Source: Candidatus Neomicrothrix sp. UBA2974 (lineage in GTDB: Bacteria; Actinomycetota; Acidimicrobiia; Acidimicrobiales; MedAcidi-G1). From it: DNA of 64,000 nt. The notes under the pieces were generated by a model. It made no database searches. It was not told the DNA's origin and saw only the letters and a list, made by a program, of their open reading frames with translations. Made by a program: the position numbers and the translations under genes. Below are positions 60,488 through 64,000 of this stretch, one piece after another; within the stretch, counting starts at the first letter, position 1, and each line of letters starts with the position of its first letter. The stretch is from NCBI GenBank assembly GCA_002348705.1, contig DEAU01000019.1:1-64000 (forward strand), read 5' to 3'.

Positions 60488-60561
60488 GCCCGGGTAGCTC
60501 AGTTGGTCAGAGCAGGCGCCTTGTAAGCGTCAGGTCGTCGGTTCGAATCCGACCCCGGGCT
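60488..60561 (+). tRNA. tRNA-Thr (anticodon TGT)
   Basis: The cloverleaf has acceptor GCCCGGG/CCCGGGC, D arm GCTC...GAGC, anticodon stem GGCGC/GCGTC around CTTGTAA (anticodon TGT), T arm GTCGG-TTCGAAT-CCGAC and discriminator T. CCA is not encoded. It reads ACA codons. Confidence 0.96.
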
Positions 60562-60606
60562 CAAATTTCCGCAGCCCAGTCAGGTCCGTGCAATGCTTAC
60601 GGCCCC

Positions 60607-60643
60607 GGCGGGGAGAAAGGTCTCCGCCACTGGCTGGAGGAGT
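60607..60643 (+). repeat. Leader hairpin, copy 1 of duplicated element
   Basis: GGCGG, 12 nt, CCGCC form a stem-loop at 60607-60628, followed by ACTGGCTGGAGGAGT with the ribosome site. The last 20 nt (60624-60643) are identical to copy 2 at 61404-61423. It may control translation of the membrane-protein gene or simply be retained from duplication. Confidence 0.6.
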
Positions 60644-60647
60644 CCCC

Positions 60648-61265
60648 TTGCAACGCTTCATAGAACGCTTCGGTGCCCTTTTTGGTGCCGCTTCGATCAT
60701 CGGCATCATCATCACATTTGCCATTGAAGGCGATCCACCGGATGTGTCCGATAAGACTGTCGAGCAGATCGTCGCTCACTGGGTAGACCTGGGTGACGGA
60801 GCCTGGTTCGCCATGTGGTTGGGGATCCTCGTGGGGATTCTGATGCTGCTCTGGGGACTGTGGACCAGTAACGCCCTCCGGCAACGGGGGGTAACCATCC
60901 TGACCCCCGCCGTTGCAGTGGGCAGCGTTTTGATCGCCATCGGCATCGCCATGGACTCCGCCTCCCGGCTGGCTCTCCTCGACGCCGCCGAACACATGCC
61001 CACCGCTGCAGTGGTCGCGGTCAGCGCCATGCTCCAGTACCTGTGGCTGCCATTCCTTTTTGGCATGTTCCTTATCACGATCGGCGTGAGCGCCTCGGCG
61101 AAGCAGACGGGCCTCATCCCCTCGTGGCTCGCCTGGGTCGGCTATGCGACGGCGCTCATCCTCGTGATCCCCCACCCCATATCCTTCATCGGCTTCCCGG
61201 TATTCGCCATCTGGGTGCTGCTCTCCAGCGTCATCATGTTCCGTAGGACGGGCGCAACAACCTAA
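60648..61265 (+). CDS. Six-TM membrane protein, paralogue 1
   Basis: The 205-residue protein starts at TTG 60648 (LQRFIERFGALFG) with a GGAGGAG site upstream; the frame is open to 60588 but unrelated. Six hydrophobic segments are seen (about 9-27, 49-71, 85-107, 120-145, 160-180 and 184-200). RFIERFGALFGA and SASAKQTGLIPSWLAWVGYA are shared with the next gene. It resembles DUF4386-like membrane proteins, but I do not assign a family with confidence. No catalytic or transport motif. Tandem duplication with the following gene. Confidence 0.75.
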   Translation: MQRFIERFGALFGAASIIGIIITFAIEGDPPDVSDKTVEQIVAHWVDLGDGAWFAMWLGILVGILMLLWGLWTSNALRQRGVTILTPAVAVGSVLIAIGIAMDSASRLALLDAAEHMPTAAVVAVSAMLQYLWLPFLFGMFLITIGVSASAKQTGLIPSWLAWVGYATALILVIPHPISFIGFPVFAIWVLLSSVIMFRRTGATT

Positions 61266-61386
61266 CTCCCGGCACCGGACGCGGGCTCGCGGGCTCGCGG
61301 GCACCACCGCTCGCGGGTCCGCTCTGTCCGGCGGATACTGGCAGATCCCCCCCAATTCGCGAAAACTGCGCGATGCTGCTAGTTCA

Positions 61387-61423
61387 GGCGGGGAAGCAGG
61401 TATCCGCCACTGGCTGGAGGAGT
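61387..61423 (+). repeat. Leader hairpin, copy 2 of duplicated element
   Basis: GGCGG (61387-61391), 12 nt, CCGCC (61404-61408), then the same 15 nt with the ribosome site as copy 1. The hairpin spacing is identical to copy 1 while the loop sequence differs, so pairing seems to be what is kept. Confidence 0.6.
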
Positions 61424-61429
61424 CTCCAC

Positions 61430-62050
61430 ATGCAACGTTTCATCGAACGCTTTGGTGCTCTTTTTGGGGCCTTCTCCATGCTCGTCGGCATGATCGGATG
61501 GCTGGTCATCGGAGATGAGCCGCCGTCGATTGCCGATACCTCTGCCGCTGAGGTTGTCGCCCACCAAGTGGACTCGTCGGACTCGCTGTTCTTCGGCGGG
61601 TGGCTACTGCTTGTTCTGGGTGTCGTGACCCTCTTTTTCGGGGTATGGCTCAGCGCCGCCATGCGCGACCGAGGGGCGACTTTGCTGGCCTCTGGTGCCG
61701 CCCTGGGTGCTGTAATGATCGCCGTCGGCCAAGCGATCGACGGCACCATGAATATCATCCTCGGCGACGCCGCCGAGACCCTCCCCGAGGCCACAGTCGT
61801 GACGCTCAGCGGCATCACCGAGTACCTGGCCTGGCCCTACGTTATGGGGGGCATCATGATCATGGTTTGCGTGGGGGCCAGCGCGAAGCAGACCGGACTA
61901 ATCCCATCGTGGTTGGTTTGGATCGGCTACGCGGCGGCCGTCGTGATCCTCATTCCCGCCGAGGTCGCGTTCATCGGATTCTTAGTCATGCTGCTCTGGA
62001 TGGTGGTCGGCGGTATCGCCATGTTCCGTAAAGCGGGCGCAGCGGCCTGA
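61430..62050 (+). CDS. Six-TM membrane protein, paralogue 2
   Basis: The 206-residue protein starts at ATG 61430 (MQRFIERFGALFGAFSML). It is the tandem paralogue of the preceding gene, with the same six-segment layout and shared N-terminus and the ASAKQTGLIPSWLVWIGYA stretch. The central soluble loop differs (PPSIADTSAAEVVAHQVDSSDSL). The two may form a heteromer; function unknown. It is convergent with rlmB across a 40-nt palindrome. Confidence 0.75.
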   Translation: MQRFIERFGALFGAFSMLVGMIGWLVIGDEPPSIADTSAAEVVAHQVDSSDSLFFGGWLLLVLGVVTLFFGVWLSAAMRDRGATLLASGAALGAVMIAVGQAIDGTMNIILGDAAETLPEATVVTLSGITEYLAWPYVMGGIMIMVCVGASAKQTGLIPSWLVWIGYAAAVVILIPAEVAFIGFLVMLLWMVVGGIAMFRKAGAAA

Positions 62051-62064
62051 CCCTCATTGCCGTA

Positions 62065-62104
62065 GGAGTAGATCCGCGGGCGCTGGCGCCCGCGGATCTA
62101 CTCC
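62065..62104. terminator. Perfect 19-bp palindrome between convergent genes
   Basis: GGAGTAGATCCGCGGGCGC (62065-62083) and its exact complement (62086-62104) flank TG. It lies 14 nt past the membrane-protein stop and 34 nt past the rlmB stop on the other strand, so it can work as a bidirectional terminator. No T-run is adjacent on either side, so the termination strength is unsure. Confidence 0.65.
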
Positions 62105-62138
62105 GCCCGGCTCGGACAGGTCCAGTCCACGGCTGGAA

Positions 62139-63089
62139 TCAGGTGCGATGACGGGCAACTTCGAAAAGGGCGACAGCGGCGGCGGCTGACACGTTGAGCG
62201 AGCCGAGTACGCCGACGAGCGGGATGTGGGCCATGGCGTCGCAGCGCTCCCGCACCAACCGCGAGAGGCCGGCCCCCTCGGCTCCCATGACCAATGCAAC
62301 CGGCTGGTCGGCCACCGTCAGACGGTGGATGGCTGTCTCGCCGCCGGCATCCAGGCCCACCGACCACACGCCTGCCGACGAGAGGCGCCCTAGTGCCTTG
62401 GGTAGGCCGGCCACCCGAGTCATCCGCAGGTGCTCGATAGCTCCGGCTGCCGACTTGGCCACCGTGGCCGTGACCCCGACGGCCCGGTGGCGTGGCAGGA
62501 CAACGCCGGTCACCCCGGCGCACTCCGCGGAGCGAAGGATGGCCCCGAGGTTGCCGGGGTCAGTTACCCCATCGAGTAGAAGCAAGAACGGGTCACGTCC
62601 CGCAGCATCGGGGACAAGCAGGTCCTCGAATTCGAATTCCTTAAGCGGCTGAGCAAGAGCGATTACGCCCTGAGGAGCATCGGTGCGGGCCAGATTCTCG
62701 AACCGATTACGAGACACCTCCCGCAGGGTCACCTTGGCTTCGTCAGCTAGGTCAATGATGTCGTCAAGGATGGGTGCCGGGTCGAGGTCACCGGCTAGCA
62801 CTACCTCGCGGGTCCGTCGTGTCCCTGCCAGCAGTAGCTCGCGGACTGCTTGGCGGCCTTCCACCTGGTCGCCACCCAATCCCTTCTGCGAGCCCGAGGC
62901 GTTACCCCGGTTGCCGCGCGGCGTCGTGCCCCGCTGGCTCTCTCGGTTACCCGACCGGCCACCGGAGCCTCGTCGGGACGGGCCACCTCGCCCCCCTTTG
63001 CCGACACCCTGTCTGGCTTGAGTGGGCTGGCCCTGACCACGACCGCCACCTTTGCTACCTGGACTGCGGACACCCTTCGGGGGACTCAC
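62139..63089 (-). CDS. rlmB: 23S rRNA (guanosine-2'-O)-methyltransferase, RlmB/TrmH family
   Basis: The SPOUT enzyme 2'-O-methylates G2251 of 23S rRNA. The 316-residue protein starts at GTG 63089, overlapping ispF's stop by 4 nt (GTGA). Residues 1-75 are a Gly/Arg/Ser-rich disordered extension (GGGRGQGQPTQARQG) for RNA binding. Then come a substrate-binding domain (about 77-150) and SPOUT motifs DGVTDPGNLGAILRSAE, LVMGAEGAGLS and GSLNVSAAAAVALFE. It is the third gene of ispD-ispF-rlmB. Confidence 0.93.
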   Translation of the reverse strand: MSPPKGVRSPGSKGGGRGQGQPTQARQGVGKGGRGGPSRRGSGGRSGNRESQRGTTPRGNRGNASGSQKGLGGDQVEGRQAVRELLLAGTRRTREVVLAGDLDPAPILDDIIDLADEAKVTLREVSRNRFENLARTDAPQGVIALAQPLKEFEFEDLLVPDAAGRDPFLLLLDGVTDPGNLGAILRSAECAGVTGVVLPRHRAVGVTATVAKSAAGAIEHLRMTRVAGLPKALGRLSSAGVWSVGLDAGGETAIHRLTVADQPVALVMGAEGAGLSRLVRERCDAMAHIPLVGVLGSLNVSAAAAVALFEVARHRT

Positions 63090-63586
63090 ACTTCACCACC
63101 ATTTGAACGGACGAGCAGGGCCACGGCGAAGCAGGCCAGGCCCTCGTGGCGACCGAGGGCTCCTAGCCCCTCGGCCCGCTTTCCCTTGACGGTGACCGGA
63201 CCGCCCACCGCTTCCGAAAGCGTGGTTTGCATCTCGGCGCGCTTCGAAGCTAGTTGTGGGGCCTCGAGCACCACGGTGCTGTCGACATTGGCCACTGTCC
63301 AACCTGCAGCACGCACGGCAGCCGCCGCGTCAGCCAGAAGTGCAATTGAGTTGACCCCGCCGAGGGCTGAATCGGTGTCGGGATAGCGTTGGCCAATATC
63401 GGCCAGGCCGGCGGCCCCCAGCAGAGCGTCGGCCACGGCATGCGCTACAGCGTCGGCGTCACTGTGCCCGGCTAGGCCTGGCCCCTCAAGAGTCACCCCT
63501 CCCAGTACCAGAATACGGTCGGGATCGTCGCTGAACGGGTGGATATCAAATCCCTGACCGACCCGCAGTTCCGGCCAATCAGCCAT
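63086..63586 (-). CDS. ispF: 2-C-methyl-D-erythritol 2,4-cyclodiphosphate synthase
   Basis: IspF forms MEcPP in the non-mevalonate isoprenoid pathway. From ATG 63586 (MADWPELRVGQGFDIHPFS) the protein has 166 residues. GFDIHPF and GHSDADAVAHAVADALLGA carry the zinc Asp and His ligands; DIGQRYPDTD and KGKRAEGLGALGRHEGL complete the signature. It overlaps ispD by 8 nt (ATGGCTGA) and rlmB by 4 nt, so the three are translationally coupled. Confidence 0.95.
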   Translation of the reverse strand: MADWPELRVGQGFDIHPFSDDPDRILVLGGVTLEGPGLAGHSDADAVAHAVADALLGAAGLADIGQRYPDTDSALGGVNSIALLADAAAAVRAAGWTVANVDSTVVLEAPQLASKRAEMQTTLSEAVGGPVTVKGKRAEGLGALGRHEGLACFAVALLVRSNGGEV

Positions 63587-64000
63587 GGTCACCACCTCCT
63601 CTATCCACAACACCGAGCGCCCCGCCAGCCAAGACCAGGTCGATCGGTCGGGTGATCTTCAAGTTTGCCGCCTCGCCGTCCACGATCACCACCGTGCCAC
63701 CGGCCGCCTCGACCAGCGTTGCGTCGTCGCTGGCGTCATCACATCCAACGTGGGCGGACCGTAGACGGTCAGCTCGAAATCCTTGGGGAGTCTGCACGGC
63801 GATCAGGCCGCCACGATCGACTACCGAACCGTCAGTTGCTCTAAGTGAGTCGGCTACCGGCACCCCAGGAACCACCGCATCAGCCCCTGCCCGCACGGCA
63901 GCAACTACTCGGGCAAACAGAGCAGCGGACGCCAGAGGTCTTGCACCATCATGGATCAGGACAATTTCAGCATCGTGTGGGACCGCTGCCAGACCGGACC
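63579..64000 (-). CDS. ispD: 2-C-methyl-D-erythritol 4-phosphate cytidylyltransferase (N-terminus beyond window)
   Basis: The frame is open to the right edge, so the N-terminal part is missing. Visible motifs are VLIHDGARPLA near the edge (the conserved HDGARP), VPVADSLRATD, VQTPQGFRADRL (QTPQ-F) and the end ITRPIDLVLAGG, typical of IspD, which makes CDP-methylerythritol from MEP. ispF starts within its last 8 nt. The length seen is 140 residues of the usual 220-230. Confidence 0.93.
   Translation of the reverse strand, partial: SGLAAVPHDAEIVLIHDGARPLASAALFARVVAAVRAGADAVVPGVPVADSLRATDGSVVDRGGLIAVQTPQGFRADRLRSAHVGCDDASDDATLVEAAGGTVVIVDGEAANLKITRPIDLVLAGGALGVVDRGGGDHG

Noticed and set aside
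61271..61331. GC-rich gcgggctc repeats between the two membrane-protein genes as a mobile-element remnant
   Set aside because: Only a few short units and a CCGGAC/GTCCGG pair are seen; there is no transposase, target duplication or defined end.
60597..61355. Minus-strand frame of 252 residues over the first membrane-protein gene
   Set aside because: The charged, His/Gly/Asp-rich translation is the complement of a hydrophobic gene; the plus frame has TM helices and a tandem paralogue.
60607..61423. Cobalamin riboswitch in front of the two membrane-protein genes
   Set aside because: GGGGA...GGT...CCGCCACTG resembles parts of the B12 riboswitch core, but only about 40 nt are conserved; the peripheral helices, GGTG and long AATCC parts are missing.
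62850..63386. Plus-strand frame over rlmB and ispF
   Set aside because: It is antisense to two clear enzymes that overlap by GTGA; composition is Ala/Arg/Thr shadow sequence.

Overview
The window reads as a chromosomal stretch of a high-GC actinobacterium, most likely a member of the Acidimicrobiia; this placement is inference from gene content. The supporting genes are mycothiol ligase MshC, a CysO-like sulfur carrier, a DUF3263/LytR_C pair, a coproporphyrin-type heme pathway (HemE, CgoX, ChdC), a HelD-like helicase and a HrcA/CIRCE-controlled groEL. Many starts have no Shine-Dalgarno but a TANNNT box 6-9 nt upstream, the pattern of leaderless actinobacterial transcripts. I see no prophage, insertion sequence, CRISPR array or rRNA.

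Layout. 1-7.6 kb is the accessory-looking part: a very large secreted protein (seven-bladed propeller, five Calx-beta-like repeats, Thr-rich tail; it runs off the left edge) translationally coupled to a TetR regulator, then a membrane-anchored zinc metalloprotease, a paralogous TetR-like protein and a third TetR. 7.6-10.3 kb has an EamA transporter, a yeast-type cytosine deaminase, small proteins and tRNA-Arg(CCT). 10.4-21.7 kb is mshC-cysS, an acyl-CoA dehydrogenase, a PQQ-type propeller lipoprotein, a HAD hydrolase, an AcoX-like kinase, a 14-TM MFS exporter, a 3-hydroxyacyl-CoA dehydrogenase and a cyclophilin. 22.2-28.5 kb has a GNAT, a MacB-like ABC/FtsX pair and HelD. 28.6-34.3 kb is a patatin-hemE-cgoX operon, a class III cyclase and an Lnt homologue whose catalytic Cys position is Ser.

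34.3-40 kb carries methyltransferases, dtd and an uncharacterised set (GT4 glycosyltransferase, methyltransferase, alpha/alpha-toroid protein, second methyltransferase, GtrA) that looks like a surface-glycan or lipid-glycan assembly unit. 40-43.7 kb is an acyl-CoA mutase operon (large subunit, B12 subunit, MeaB) divergent from a MarR gene; its specificity residues (Phe57, Gln175) match isobutyryl-CoA mutase rather than methylmalonyl-CoA mutase. 43.9-48 kb is a putative catabolic island (acetoacetate-decarboxylase-like, AttH/CrtC-like, Rieske, SnoaL-like, class II aldolase).

48-59.3 kb is mostly conserved: GNAT, PAC2, NUDIX, glnD, larE, chdC, fdhD, groEL with CIRCE and terminator, cysO-like, glycerate kinase, LytR_C, DUF3263. 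59.5-64 kb has a phytanoyl-CoA-dioxygenase-like gene, tRNA-Thr(TGT), a tandem pair of paralogous membrane proteins that share a duplicated leader hairpin, a 40-nt perfect palindrome between convergent genes, and the overlapping ispD-ispF-rlmB operon (ispD is cut by the right edge).

Pathways that join up: thiols and cysteine (mshC, cysS, cysO-like), heme (hemE, cgoX, chdC), isoprenoid precursors (ispD, ispF), and branched-chain or odd acyl-CoA turnover (mutase operon, acyl-CoA and 3-hydroxyacyl-CoA dehydrogenases).
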